DNA of 54,394 nucleotides from Prosthecobacter sp. (GCF_020439865.1 NZ_JAGRPF010000140.1:1-54394), one strand, 5' to 3'; numbered from the stretch's first letter, positions 35,501 through 43,869 are shown. Notes: a model not told the origin generated them from the sequence alone. Numbers and translations: made by a program.

Positions 35501-35657
35501 ACGCGAACTTTACAAGGCCGACCCGCAAGCCGCGGAGAAGGCCGTTCACATTGGCGAATCGCAGCCTAAGAACGTCGCGCCCGCGCCCGAAACCGCGTCG
35601 TGGACGTTGATCGCGAATCTGGTGCTCAACTTGGATGAAACTGTCACACGCAACTGA
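32592..35657 (+). CDS. Secreted PSCyt1-DUF1549-DUF1553 cytochrome-type protein
   Basis: 1021 residues with a Sec signal (MTRAVPMLCLLAISSAFA). The PSCyt1 domain has ILSENCFACHGFDAKKREAE with CxxCH at 36-40 and the possible axial Met in DDLMPPPKSH. DUF1549 (about 130-360) contains CAQCHDHKYDPLTTKEFY with a second CxxCH. Between about 405 and 545 lies a beta-rich insertion (VWLMQPGFGAKSGRRVLELS, LDPLNTPGVVCLELNGRRIV) resembling a LamG-type carbohydrate-binding domain. DUF1553 follows (LAKWLVDSENPMTARVTVNR, FGSQGEPPSHPELLDHLA, RRERSNTPMQALQLMND). The DUF1501 gene starts three bases after its stop, so the two are translationally linked. Confidence 0.93.
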   Translation: MTRAVPMLCLLAISSAFAADKLSFNQDIRPILSENCFACHGFDAKKREAELRLDTKEGAYTAKDGTFPIKPGDLAKSEVWQRIITDDADDLMPPPKSHKKLTQAQKDTIKLWIEQGAPYQKHWAFEKPVDHSGVTIDGLLAERQAKDKLSFAEEADKETLIRRAAFTLTGLPPTLAEVDAFVKDKSPQAYETMVDRYMKSPRYGEEMARHWLDVARYADTHGLHLDNERSMWAYRDWVVKAFNTNLPFDQFIVWQIGGDLLPNATPDQITATGFCRCNVTTSEGGAIDEEYRHLYAVDRAATLTSAFMALTGGCAQCHDHKYDPLTTKEFYSLYAFFYSGADPAMDKNISDTPPFLKLPTPEQQKTLDAAVKAEDVARKALDAAGQHVAYIDPATIKPAPAPQTVTQVLFDDAFAIGTETRNTSRNPSVWLMQPGFGAKSGRRVLELSNGQFSQEIITPVLEPVVLGDSPRVSVWVRLDPLNTPGVVCLELNGRRIVWGDAHVFDATTYGKDDTITAGPLPKPGEWTLLSFDPGVLGLKTGSRINTIAVQQVGGTTTWDLCTVTGEIRASADLLASLSAWWKAVGGGKKNPPDVPASVLKTLMTAPDKVTDAKARESLLHFYLAHIAHPANDEIARLRREWEDAQVARAAADDAIPGTMVFHDLDTPRDTFIAVRGQYTKLGDKVEPATPAFLPSLKKADPAARATRLDLAKWLVDSENPMTARVTVNRFWQQVFGIGLVKTSHDFGSQGEPPSHPELLDHLAAQFQKNGWDVKKLIKELVMTKAFRQASPVESNLLSLDPDNRLLARGPRIRLGAEQIRDNALFVSGLINLEMGGRGARTYQPPNIWEPVGYGDSNTRYYLQDHGSALYRRSLYCFLKRTAPPPFMTTFDAPNREESCTRRERSNTPMQALQLMNDVQHFEAARALAERVLKEGGADDAHRFDWLFRTVLSRKPDAQETTMLQTALAKQRELYKADPQAAEKAVHIGESQPKNVAPAPETASWTLIANLVLNLDETVTRN

Positions 35658-35660
35658 GTC

Positions 35661-37121
35661 ATGAATCCGATTTTCGAATCCAATCTTCTGCAAACCCGCC
35701 GCCAGTTTTTCGGGCACAGCGGTCTGCGCCTCGGCGGGCTCGGCTTGACCTATTTGATGGGCAAGGACGCGCTTGGTGCTCCTGACGCCCGCGTGCATCC
35801 ACCGTTGCCGGGACTGCCGCATTTTGCGGCGAAGGCGAAGGCGGTGATCTATCTGCACATGAACGGCGGGCCGTCGCAGCTCGACACGTGGGACTACAAG
35901 CCCGGCCTGCAGCAGTGGTATGACAAGGACCTGCCGCCGAGCGTGCAGGGCGGGCAGCGGCTCACCGGCATGACGAGCAAGCAGGCGCGCTTTCCAGTGG
36001 CACCGAGCTTGTTCAAGTTCGCGCAGCACGGCCAGTGCGGACGCTGGGTGAGCGAACTGCTGCCGCACACGGCGAAGCACGTCGATGACATTGCTTTGAT
36101 CAAGACGGTGCACACCAACGCGATCAACCACGATCCCGCGTGCACGTTTGTGATGACCGGACGCGAGGTGCCGGGCTTTGCGAGCCTCGGTTCATGGCTG
36201 AGCTACGGCCTCGGCAGCGAGAGCAATGATCTGCCCGCGTTTGTGGTGCTCACGCCGCGCTGGAGTGCGAAGGCCATGGCGCAGGCGCTCTTCACACGCA
36301 TGTGGAACAGCGGCTTTCTGCCGAGCCAGTATAGCGGCGTTGCCTTGCGTGCGATTGGCGATCCCGTGCTCTATTTGAAGAATCCCGAGGGCGTTTCCAG
36401 CACGCACCGTCGTGCGATGCTCGACACGCTGTCGCAGATGAACGCGCACAGCTTCGAGAAGTTCGGCGATCCCGAGATCCAGACGCGCATCTCGCAGTAT
36501 GAGATGGCCTTTCGCATGCAGACCAGCGTGCCGGAGCTCGTGGATCTGAGGCAAGAGAGCCAGGCCACGCTCGAGATGTATGGCCCCGAGGTGCAGAAGC
36601 CGGGCAGCTTTGCTTCCAGCGCCATCCTAGCTCGTCGGCTCGTGGAACGCGGTGTCCGTGTGGTGCAGGTGCTGCATCGCGGCTGGGACCAGCATGGCAA
36701 TCTGCCGGCTGACATCCGTTTGCAATGCGGCGACACCGACCAGCCGATCGGCGCGTTGTTGACCGACTTGAAGCAGCGCGGGCTGCTCGACAGCACGCTT
36801 GTCATCTGGGGCGGCGAGTTTGGTCGCACGGTCTATTCGCAGGGCGGTCTGTCGCAGACGAACTACGGACGCGATCATCATCCGCGGAACTTCTGCATGT
36901 GGATGGCGGGCGGCGGCATCAAAGGTGGCACCAGCTTCGGCGAGAGCGACGACTTCAGTTACAACATCGCCACCGACCCCGCACACCTGAACGACATCAA
37001 CGCCACGATCCTGAACCAGTGCGGCATCGACCACGAGCGCCTCAGCTACAAGTTCGCCGGCCTCGATGCGCGGCTCACAGGGGTGGAAAGCCAGCATCCG
37101 ATCAAGGAGATCATCGCGTGA
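35661..37121 (+). CDS. Tat-exported DUF1501 protein, partner of the 1021-residue cytochrome protein
   Basis: 486 residues. The signal contains a twin-arginine motif preceded by a short N-region (ESNLLQTRRQFFGHSGLRLG). Core blocks are VIYLHMNGGPSQLDTWDYKP, ELLPHTAKHVDDIALIKTVH, LARRLVERGVRVVQVLHRGW, VIWGGEFGRTVYSQGG and GRDHHPRNFCMWMAGGGIKG. It is the longest of the three DUF1501 copies and has the canonical first and last metal-site motifs of the superfamily. It begins three bases after the DUF1549/DUF1553 gene, and its stop directly abuts the stop of the convergent alcohol dehydrogenase gene. Confidence 0.93.
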   Translation: MNPIFESNLLQTRRQFFGHSGLRLGGLGLTYLMGKDALGAPDARVHPPLPGLPHFAAKAKAVIYLHMNGGPSQLDTWDYKPGLQQWYDKDLPPSVQGGQRLTGMTSKQARFPVAPSLFKFAQHGQCGRWVSELLPHTAKHVDDIALIKTVHTNAINHDPACTFVMTGREVPGFASLGSWLSYGLGSESNDLPAFVVLTPRWSAKAMAQALFTRMWNSGFLPSQYSGVALRAIGDPVLYLKNPEGVSSTHRRAMLDTLSQMNAHSFEKFGDPEIQTRISQYEMAFRMQTSVPELVDLRQESQATLEMYGPEVQKPGSFASSAILARRLVERGVRVVQVLHRGWDQHGNLPADIRLQCGDTDQPIGALLTDLKQRGLLDSTLVIWGGEFGRTVYSQGGLSQTNYGRDHHPRNFCMWMAGGGIKGGTSFGESDDFSYNIATDPAHLNDINATILNQCGIDHERLSYKFAGLDARLTGVESQHPIKEIIA

Positions 37122-38237
37122 TCAATCAAACACGATCAAGCTGCGCGCCACTTCACCGCGCTGCAGTGCATCGTAAGCTTCGTTGATGCCTTCGAGCGGG
37201 TAGCGCTTGGTGACGAGTTCATCCAGCATCAGGCGGCCGGATTGATGCATGCCGATCAGCAGCAGCAGGTCCTTGCGAGGCTGTGTGCTGCCGTAGAGGC
37301 TGCCGCGCAGGGTTTTCTCCGCATAGACGAGCTGGTTCACGTTGATGGAGGCACGATCCGCGGCGCAGGTGATGCCGACCATCACACATGTCCCGCCCTT
37401 TTTTGTGGCGTCGAAGGCCTGCTCCGCCGTTTTGCCCGAACCGAAGGCTTCGAAGGCATAATCGACGCCTTTGCCGTCGGTGAGATCTTTAATCGCCTGC
37501 ACGGGGTCGCCGGCATTTACATCGACATAGTCCGTCGCTCCGAACTGCCGCGCATCGCCTTCTTTGCGAGGAAACCTGTCCACAGCGATGATTTGACGTG
37601 CTCCTGCCATGCGGGCGCCTTGAACGATGTTCAAACCGATTCCGCCGCAGCCGATGACGGCCACGGTGCTTTGCGGCTGAACTTTGGCCGCACGTTCCAC
37701 CGCACCCACACCGGTGATCACGCCGCAGCCGATGAGCGCCGCCTTTTCAAAGGAAAACTCCTTCGGGATCTTCACCACCGATGCCTCGGGCATCGTGGAG
37801 AGCGAGGAAAAGGCCGACACGCCCGCGTAGTGCCGGATGCTCTCGCCTGATGCGTTTTGAAAGCGCGTGGTGCCGTCGGGCATCAGGCCGGTGAAGCGCA
37901 TCGCCGTGCCCATGTCGCACAACGCAGGCCGGCCGCTGGAGCAGTACTCGCATTTTCCGCAGGAGCCGCGCCAGACGAGGATCACGTGGTCGCCGACCTC
38001 CACCGAGGTCACGCCTTCACCCACGGCTTCGATCACACCGCTGCCCTCATGGCCGAGAATGATGGGCATGGGCATGGCCAGATCTCCCTTCATCACATGC
38101 AGGTCGCTGTGACAGACGCCGGCGGCCTTCATGCGGACGGTGACTTCACCCTTCTGTGGCGGCAGCACGAGCACCTCCTCAAGGCTCAGGGGCTTTTTGG
38201 CTTCATACAGGACGGCGGCGGTGGCGTGCGTGGACAT
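37122..38237 (-). CDS. Zinc-dependent alcohol dehydrogenase
   Basis: Medium-chain dehydrogenase, 371 residues, cytoplasmic. Catalytic zinc ligands are Cys42 (AAGVCHSDLHV) and His63-Glu64 (LGHEGSG); structural-zinc cysteines are 93, 96, 99 and 107 in CGKCEYCSSGRPALC. The cofactor motif is VIGCGGIGLNIVQGA, with an acid after the second strand (AVDRFPRK) favouring NAD. The sequence belongs to the class III/AdhD-like group acting on primary alcohols, aldehyde adducts or similar substrates; specificity is not predictable. The last base of the convergent DUF1501 stop touches the last base of this gene's stop, leaving no spacer. Confidence 0.92.
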   Translation of the reverse strand: MSTHATAAVLYEAKKPLSLEEVLVLPPQKGEVTVRMKAAGVCHSDLHVMKGDLAMPMPIILGHEGSGVIEAVGEGVTSVEVGDHVILVWRGSCGKCEYCSSGRPALCDMGTAMRFTGLMPDGTTRFQNASGESIRHYAGVSAFSSLSTMPEASVVKIPKEFSFEKAALIGCGVITGVGAVERAAKVQPQSTVAVIGCGGIGLNIVQGARMAGARQIIAVDRFPRKEGDARQFGATDYVDVNAGDPVQAIKDLTDGKGVDYAFEAFGSGKTAEQAFDATKKGGTCVMVGITCAADRASINVNQLVYAEKTLRGSLYGSTQPRKDLLLLIGMHQSGRLMLDELVTKRYPLEGINEAYDALQRGEVARSLIVFD

Positions 38238-38247
38238 GGCGGTGTGG

Positions 38248-38577
38248 CTAAAACACGAAATGAACGACGATCATACTCAAAATCAGGTGGGCGCCGAAGA
38301 ACGAAATTACGATTTTCCAAGTGGTCCGCGTGGAATAGCCGCAGAATTTGTCCACCGCCAGGTAGAGAGTCACGACCTGCAGAAGAAGTGCCACAGGCCA
38401 AAATCCATCTGGTAAAAGCATGTTTGCGGCCCATCCGACAAACGAGACGACAAGGATGATCGTGAGGGCCTGTTGCTCCTGCGCTTCAAAATTGGATCCC
38501 TCGTGGAACAGCACGAGCAGGAACCACAATGTTCCCGCACTGATGAGGAAGGAAACCATACCATTGACCGGTCTCAT
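38248..38577 (-). CDS. Small integral membrane protein, unknown function
   Basis: 109 residues from ATG 38577; an upstream frame to 38703 runs through Cys/Arg-rich sequence that does not look coding. Three to four hydrophobic segments are visible (MVSFLISAGTLWFLLVLFHE; ALTIILVVSFVGWAANMLLP; FWPVALLLQVVTLYLAVDKF; IVISFFGAHLILSMIVVHFV). No family is recognised. Third codon positions are less GC-biased than in neighbours. It begins 97 bases from the divergent SGNH-like gene and ends ten bases upstream of the alcohol dehydrogenase start codon on the same strand, so cotranscription with that gene is likely. Confidence 0.65.
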   Translation of the reverse strand: MRPVNGMVSFLISAGTLWFLLVLFHEGSNFEAQEQQALTIILVVSFVGWAANMLLPDGFWPVALLLQVVTLYLAVDKFCGYSTRTTWKIVISFFGAHLILSMIVVHFVF

Positions 38578-38674
38578 CACCGGAAGGGGGTTGCAACCTC
38601 TATGGCACCGGGATTTGGACGGCCCCCCACTCCCCGGTTGCAGCAGCCGCCGGTCTCGCTGAGATAGCGACCGC

Positions 38675-40852
38675 ATGTCATCCAACCACAAGACTTTCTC
38701 CATCCTGGGCGCGCTGGCGTTGTTGGGAGCGGCCGGTCTCCGTGCGCAGACGCCGGAAGCGCCCCCTGCGGCGCCGCCACCTGCTGCTGAAGCACGGCCG
38801 GATCTCCCGGCACTTCAAGAGGCGGCACGCGAGGTGGAGGCGAAACTGCCTTCGCCGAAGCTGGAACCTCAGACCTACTTTGACCTGGGCTCCGCGCAGC
38901 GGGAGCGGTGGCAGACCTTTCTGCCGCAGACTTTGCTCAAACTCACCCGCCGTGAACGCGTGCAGATCGTGGTGCTGGGCGATGCGATCCTCGACGGGGC
39001 GACGGTGGACAAGGACACCGATCCGCTGCTCAAAAGCTTTGCGGGTGTGTTTGCCAAAGCGCTGGCCACCCAGTTTTACTACACGGGCGGAGTGCGCGTG
39101 GTGCGGCCGGGGTCGAAGCTGCGCAGCAAGGACAGCATGGTCATGGGGCCGGAAATTCTTCTTCAGCCAGTGCGCACGTCGAGCATCGTGTCGGCAGCCT
39201 CCGCACTTGCAACGGTGGGTTTCCAAGGCGAGCCGGACCTGGTTCTTGTGGCCTATGGTCTCGAAGACGGTCTGGCGGGCATCGCTCCGGTTGATGTGGG
39301 TGACGGACTGCGCAGCCTCCGCGACACAGCGCGCACCCATCGCCTCGAAATGATCGTGGCGGGACCGATTCCGCAGGCGGCCGACCCTGAGGAAACGAGC
39401 CTGGCGCTCACCCGGTCGACGAGCAGTGTAATGCGCGACTATTGCAAGGCTGAGAAGATCTTGTTTTCGGACCTTGGGGATCTGTCGCGGCTGGTCGCTC
39501 CGCCGGAAGGCACTCATGAAGCTCACCTGCTTTTTCCAGCGGTGGTTCAGCAGTTCCGAAGCCGGTTGAACCTCGGGGCTTCGTCATCCGTGGCCACGCC
39601 GACAACGGAAATGCATCAGGCCATGGGCCGCATTCTGTTTGACGATGTGATGAGCGGAGCGCCTTTGGTCTCGTGGAATCTCAGCGCGGCCAATGCGAGC
39701 TTGGAAGGACAGGGAAAGCTCAGACTCGAATTCCAGATCACCAACACATCCCGTTCCGGCCGGTCTCTGACGGTGCTGCCGCTTGTCCCGCGCGGATTGA
39801 AGCTCAAGGACACGAACTCTGAGATCAAACTGGCCGCCGGCGCTCACCAGACCGTGGCGGTGAGCTACCAGATCACGGACACGCTCAGGCTGCCGCTGGC
39901 AGACGGGCTGATGAGGCTCCCGGTGCTCGTGATCTCGGGTGCGGAAGCGCGCATCACGGACTTGGTCGTTCCTCTGCGTCCATTCAGCGTGGCTTGGACT
40001 ATGCGCACGGCGTTCAATCAGGAGAAGGAGTGTTCGCCGTCCTTGGAGATTGAAAACAGCACCGGAGGCAGTCTCTCGGCCTCGTGGGAATCTGAATGGG
40101 GCGGCAAAAAACAGAGCGGCAAGATTTCTCTGGATGCCAATGGTTCCGAAGCGGTGCCGCTGTCCCTGCTGCTGCCTGACGAAAAGGCGCCGTTTCGTCA
40201 GCGACTGCCATTCAACTTTGCGGTGACCTCGAACGGTGTTCGACAGATCTTTGATCGCTATATCGAAATCACCCGCAACTTCGGTTTAAAGGAAAGCGTG
40301 CCACTGAGCGCCACCGATGGACAGTCGAGCGCCGTCACGTTGAAAGCGGATGCTGACAGCATGAAGCTGTTCCTCACACTCGATCTGACGGGCGTCGATC
40401 TGGCGAATGATGAGTCCGGGATCGGATACGAGCTTTTGTTGAATCTTGATGCGCGGAGCTACGGCGAGCGTCTGACACCGGGTGCGACGGCTGCGCTGCG
40501 CATTTCGGGCAAGGCGGCGGACGGAGAGGCTGTGGTTGATCCGATTGCCCCTTGGGCTTTTGGCAGCGGTTACGCGGCGGTGTTTGAGTCCGGCGAGGTT
40601 CATGCGATGCTCAGCAGTTCTGCCGGAGGGGGGCGCAGGCTGACGGTCAGTCTGCCGAAAAGCTACCTCTACCGGCACGAATGGGCGTTGGGGAATGGTA
40701 ACAGCGAGTTGGGCATCAATGTGCGCCTCAACGGCGGTGGGCGGACGTATTTTTTAACCCGCAGCACGCGCATGAGTGACGATGCCGGGAGCCTGAGCGT
40801 ATTGGAACTGACTGACAAACCCACCCGCCGCTGGACCGTGCGCGTGGAGTAA
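38675..40852 (+). CDS. Secreted protein with a degenerate SGNH/GDSL domain and a C-terminal DOMON/CBM9-like domain
   Basis: 725 residues with a Sec signal (MSSNHKTFSILGALALLGAA) and a Pro/Ala-rich linker. Residues 85-290 follow the SGNH-hydrolase plan: block I VQIVVLGDAILDG has Ala104 where the catalytic Ser should be; block III is VLVAYGLEDG instead of GxND; the final His region is EGTHEAH. The protein is therefore probably a non-catalytic binding or scaffold version. After two beta-sandwich regions the last 150 residues (MKLFLTLDLTGVDLANDESG, LLLNLDARSYGERL) look like a DOMON/CBM9-type carbohydrate-binding fold. The MsbA-like exporter gene starts 12 bases downstream, so the two are probably cotranscribed. 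Confidence 0.75.
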   Translation: MSSNHKTFSILGALALLGAAGLRAQTPEAPPAAPPPAAEARPDLPALQEAAREVEAKLPSPKLEPQTYFDLGSAQRERWQTFLPQTLLKLTRRERVQIVVLGDAILDGATVDKDTDPLLKSFAGVFAKALATQFYYTGGVRVVRPGSKLRSKDSMVMGPEILLQPVRTSSIVSAASALATVGFQGEPDLVLVAYGLEDGLAGIAPVDVGDGLRSLRDTARTHRLEMIVAGPIPQAADPEETSLALTRSTSSVMRDYCKAEKILFSDLGDLSRLVAPPEGTHEAHLLFPAVVQQFRSRLNLGASSSVATPTTEMHQAMGRILFDDVMSGAPLVSWNLSAANASLEGQGKLRLEFQITNTSRSGRSLTVLPLVPRGLKLKDTNSEIKLAAGAHQTVAVSYQITDTLRLPLADGLMRLPVLVISGAEARITDLVVPLRPFSVAWTMRTAFNQEKECSPSLEIENSTGGSLSASWESEWGGKKQSGKISLDANGSEAVPLSLLLPDEKAPFRQRLPFNFAVTSNGVRQIFDRYIEITRNFGLKESVPLSATDGQSSAVTLKADADSMKLFLTLDLTGVDLANDESGIGYELLLNLDARSYGERLTPGATAALRISGKAADGEAVVDPIAPWAFGSGYAAVFESGEVHAMLSSSAGGGRRLTVSLPKSYLYRHEWALGNGNSELGINVRLNGGGRTYFLTRSTRMSDDAGSLSVLELTDKPTRRWTVRVE

Positions 40853-40864
40853 TGACAACCGAGC

Positions 40865-42646
40865 ATGGCTGAAGAAAGAGCGAGCAAAAAACTGTGGGAT
40901 CGCGCGGCGTGGAAAGACGCAGGCTTTTTCCTGAACTACCTCCGTCCCCACTACAATGTGTTTGTCCCGGCGGTCATCGCGCTGGCGATCACCGGCGGGA
41001 TGACGATCATTTTCATCAAAGAACTGGCCGCCGTGGCCGGGAAGGGGATTGGCGGCGCCACAGGGCCGGAATGGATGGCGGAGCTCAATCACAGCGTCTG
41101 GTTTCTTGTGGGGATTGTGGCCGTCCAAGCCTTCATCGCGTTCTGGCGTATTCTGCTTTTTGCGAAGGCCTCGGAACGCGCTCTGGCGGCTCTGCGGCTG
41201 GATACCTTCAGCCGCATTATCCGCCTGCCGATGGGGACGCTGAACCGTCGCCGCGTCGGGGAACTGGCCTCCCGTCTCGCCAATGACGTGGAGGCGATGC
41301 GTGAGACTTTGGTGGTGACGATTCCGATGCTCATCCGGCACTCGGTGATGCTTTCGCTCTGCCTCGTGTTGATCCTGAACATGTCGGTGAAGCTTTCATT
41401 GTTCATGATCGGCACCATTCCGGTGGTGATTGTGATGATCGCGATCTTCGGCTCCCGCATTCGCAAGCTGACCAAGCGTGCGCAGGACAACCTCGCTGCT
41501 TCCCAGGTTGTTGTGGACGAGAGCCTGCAGAGCATTGTGAGCGTGAAGGCCTTTCGCAACGAGGCGTATGAAATGGCGCGCTATGACAAGAACCTCGGCG
41601 AGTACCTCAGAACGGTGATTCGTGCGGCGATTCCCCGTGCTTCATTCATCGCGTTCATCATTTTCGCCTTCAGCGTGGCCCTGATCTTGGTGACGTGGTT
41701 CGCCATGCGAATGCTGAACTTCGGAGAGATCGGCAAGGCGGAGCTGACGCAGTTTGCGGGCCTCACCGGCATGATCGCGGCCTCCTTTGCGCAATTCCCG
41801 GAGTTGATCACCCAGCTCCAACGTTCGCTGGGGGCCACGGAGCGTGTGCGGGAAATTCTGCGCGATGAAACCGAGTTGGAGGACGGTGAAAAAGCCGCCA
41901 CCCGGCGGTTTCGTGGCGAGATTGAAATGCACGGCGTCAGCTTTGCCTATCCCACACGTCCGGATGCCGTGGTGCTGCGTGATTTTGACCTCAGTGCGAA
42001 GGCGGGGCAGCGCATCGCACTTGTGGGGCCGAGCGGATCGGGCAAAACAACGACTGTTTCGCTTTTGTTCCGCTTCTACGATCCAACGAGCGGTGAAATC
42101 CGCATCGACGGTCAGCCTATTCGCGATATGACGCTCACCACGTTGCGACGTAATCTGGCACTGGTGCCGCAGGAGGTGCTTTTGTTCGGTGGCAGCATCA
42201 AGGAGAACATCGCCTACGGCAAACCGAGCGCGACCGAGGAGGAAATCATCAGTGCGGCGAAGAAGGCCAACGCCCATGATTTCATCGCAGGCCTCACGGA
42301 AGGCTATGAGACGTTGGTGGGAGATCGTGGGACACAGCTCTCCGGCGGCCAGCGCCAGCGCATTGCCATTGCGCGGGCGATTCTCGCGGATCCGGCGATC
42401 TTGATCCTGGATGAGGCGACCAGCAGCCTCGATGCCGAGAGCGAACGCTTGGTGCAGGACGCCTTGGACAAGCTGATGGAAAATCGCACCAGCGTCATCA
42501 TCGCGCATCGTCTGAGCACCGTGCGGCGTTGTGATCAGATTCTGGTCATGTCCGGCGGTGCCATCTTGGAGCGTGGCACGCATGATGAACTCGTTGCAAA
42601 ACCGGGAGGGCTTTATGGTTCGCTAGCCAGATTGCAGCTGGAGTAG
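40865..42646 (+). CDS. MsbA-type ABC exporter (fused membrane and ATPase domains)
   Basis: 593-residue half-transporter working as a homodimer in the inner membrane. Residues 20-310 hold about six transmembrane helices, with the coupling-helix region QVVVDESLQSIVSVKAFRNE typical of exporters. The ATPase has Walker A GPSGSGKTTT, Q-loop LVPQEVLLF, signature LSGGQRQR, Walker B ILILDEATSSLDAES and the switch His in IIAHRLST. Members of this group flip lipid A-core or export lipids, drugs or peptides; the LPS genes elsewhere in the window make lipid A flipping possible but unproven. It follows the SGNH-like gene by 12 bases, which suggests a shared envelope function. Confidence 0.92.
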   Translation: MAEERASKKLWDRAAWKDAGFFLNYLRPHYNVFVPAVIALAITGGMTIIFIKELAAVAGKGIGGATGPEWMAELNHSVWFLVGIVAVQAFIAFWRILLFAKASERALAALRLDTFSRIIRLPMGTLNRRRVGELASRLANDVEAMRETLVVTIPMLIRHSVMLSLCLVLILNMSVKLSLFMIGTIPVVIVMIAIFGSRIRKLTKRAQDNLAASQVVVDESLQSIVSVKAFRNEAYEMARYDKNLGEYLRTVIRAAIPRASFIAFIIFAFSVALILVTWFAMRMLNFGEIGKAELTQFAGLTGMIAASFAQFPELITQLQRSLGATERVREILRDETELEDGEKAATRRFRGEIEMHGVSFAYPTRPDAVVLRDFDLSAKAGQRIALVGPSGSGKTTTVSLLFRFYDPTSGEIRIDGQPIRDMTLTTLRRNLALVPQEVLLFGGSIKENIAYGKPSATEEEIISAAKKANAHDFIAGLTEGYETLVGDRGTQLSGGQRQRIAIARAILADPAILILDEATSSLDAESERLVQDALDKLMENRTSVIIAHRLSTVRRCDQILVMSGGAILERGTHDELVAKPGGLYGSLARLQLE

Positions 42647-42650
42647 TAGA

Positions 42651-42670
42651 GGCACTCCTAATGGAGCGCC
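42651..42670. terminator. Short hairpin between convergent genes
   Basis: GGCACTCC and GGAGCGCC form a seven-pair stem with one A-C mismatch around TAAT, five bases after the exporter stop and eight before the permease stop. Without a T-run its terminator role is uncertain. Confidence 0.35.
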
Positions 42671-42678
42671 TGTCGTAG

Positions 42679-43869
42679 TCAGCTGCGGAACACCATCGCG
42701 GGCTCAAGGCGGCTGACGCGCCAGATGCCCAGCAGGGCCGCGAGCGAACAGATGCCTAGAACAACCGCCAGCACCGCGAACGGCACGAAGTCCGGCATGT
42801 AGAAAGGCGGCTGCTCGTTTTTCAGCGCTCCCATGGCGAAGCCTGCCGTTCCCAACAGGCCGATGCCGTAGCCGATGATGCCGACGGTGAACGCCTGCGT
42901 GATCAGCATCAGGCAGAGCGTGCCGGTGGAGGCGCCCATGGCTTTCAGAGCTCCGAGATGGCGCATGTTTTCCAGCACGAAGGAGTAGAAGGTCTGGCAG
43001 CTTACCGCCATGCCGACGAGCAGGCCGATGATCACCGTCGTGCCGAATGAAATCGGGATGCCGGTGTTCTTCACATACCACCAGACCGTGGAGACATTGA
43101 AATTGTCGGTCCTGCCTCCGTTGCGCTGTGCCCAGAACTCGCCGAAACCGGCGTCGCGGTTGATGAACGCACGCAGGCCCGTTTCGCGCTGAATGTCGAT
43201 CACCGCCTGTTCGAGGCTGACTCCTTCACGCGGTGCACAGATCACCGCCTGCAGCATTTTGCGCTGTGCGGGCACATATTGCAGCGCCCTCTCGTAAGTT
43301 GTCCAAACATAAGGGCCACCGGTGAACGAGGTCTGCGCATCGGCGATGCCCACCACGCGTGCTTCCTGATCATTGAGCTCGAACACATCGCCCACCTCTA
43401 CTTTGTCACCACGCTTGCGTGCCAGCCGGGTGACCCCGAGATCGTCGATCACCACCGAGTGCGGCAGTCGCAGCTTCATCAGATCTCCCTTCAGCATTTT
43501 GGCCGGTGCTCCGGCCAGCGTGTTGGCATCGATGCCGATGAGCTGGATCATCTTGAAGTTTCCGTTCTCCAGGCGCACGCGCTGGATGCCTGAATAGATC
43601 GGTGAAGCCCAGGCAACGCTGCTGACGCTGCGCACGCGTGCCACATCCGTATCCAGCAAGGGGTTCGTTTCATTGACCTGCTCGACCTTCTCCTCCACCA
43701 CCCAGATCGGGGCCGGAACATTGCGCAGGGTTGATTTCGTCCAGCTCATCAATCCGCAAAACACCGCCGTCTGCTGCGCCATGAGAAACGTGGCCACTGC
43801 CAGCCCCGCGACGAGCATGAGATACTTCGCTGTATCACCAAACAGCATTTTGAGGGCGAGGCGGAGCAT
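42679..43869 (-). CDS. FtsX/MacB-like ABC transporter permease (DevC type)
   Basis: 396 residues: one N-terminal transmembrane helix (YLMLVAGLAVATFLMAQQ), a large periplasmic domain (about 45-260), then three helices ending in LGIWRVSRLEPAMVFRS, the conserved C-terminus of FtsX-type permeases. The helix pair around FGTTVIIGLLVGMAVSCQTF, YSFVLENMRHLGALKAMGAS is the family's coupling region. Such permeases need a separate MacB/LolD-like ATPase and often a membrane-fusion protein, but neither is beside it; the next minus-strand gene upstream encodes a YidB-like protein. The partner must lie elsewhere in the genome. Confidence 0.85.
   Translation of the reverse strand: MLRLALKMLFGDTAKYLMLVAGLAVATFLMAQQTAVFCGLMSWTKSTLRNVPAPIWVVEEKVEQVNETNPLLDTDVARVRSVSSVAWASPIYSGIQRVRLENGNFKMIQLIGIDANTLAGAPAKMLKGDLMKLRLPHSVVIDDLGVTRLARKRGDKVEVGDVFELNDQEARVVGIADAQTSFTGGPYVWTTYERALQYVPAQRKMLQAVICAPREGVSLEQAVIDIQRETGLRAFINRDAGFGEFWAQRNGGRTDNFNVSTVWWYVKNTGIPISFGTTVIIGLLVGMAVSCQTFYSFVLENMRHLGALKAMGASTGTLCLMLITQAFTVGIIGYGIGLLGTAGFAMGALKNEQPPFYMPDFVPFAVLAVVLGICSLAALLGIWRVSRLEPAMVFRS

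Noticed and set aside
34317..36131. Open frame of 604 codons on the minus strand
   Set aside because: It spans the junction of the DUF1549/DUF1553 and DUF1501 genes in antisense and is Arg/His-rich without domain features.
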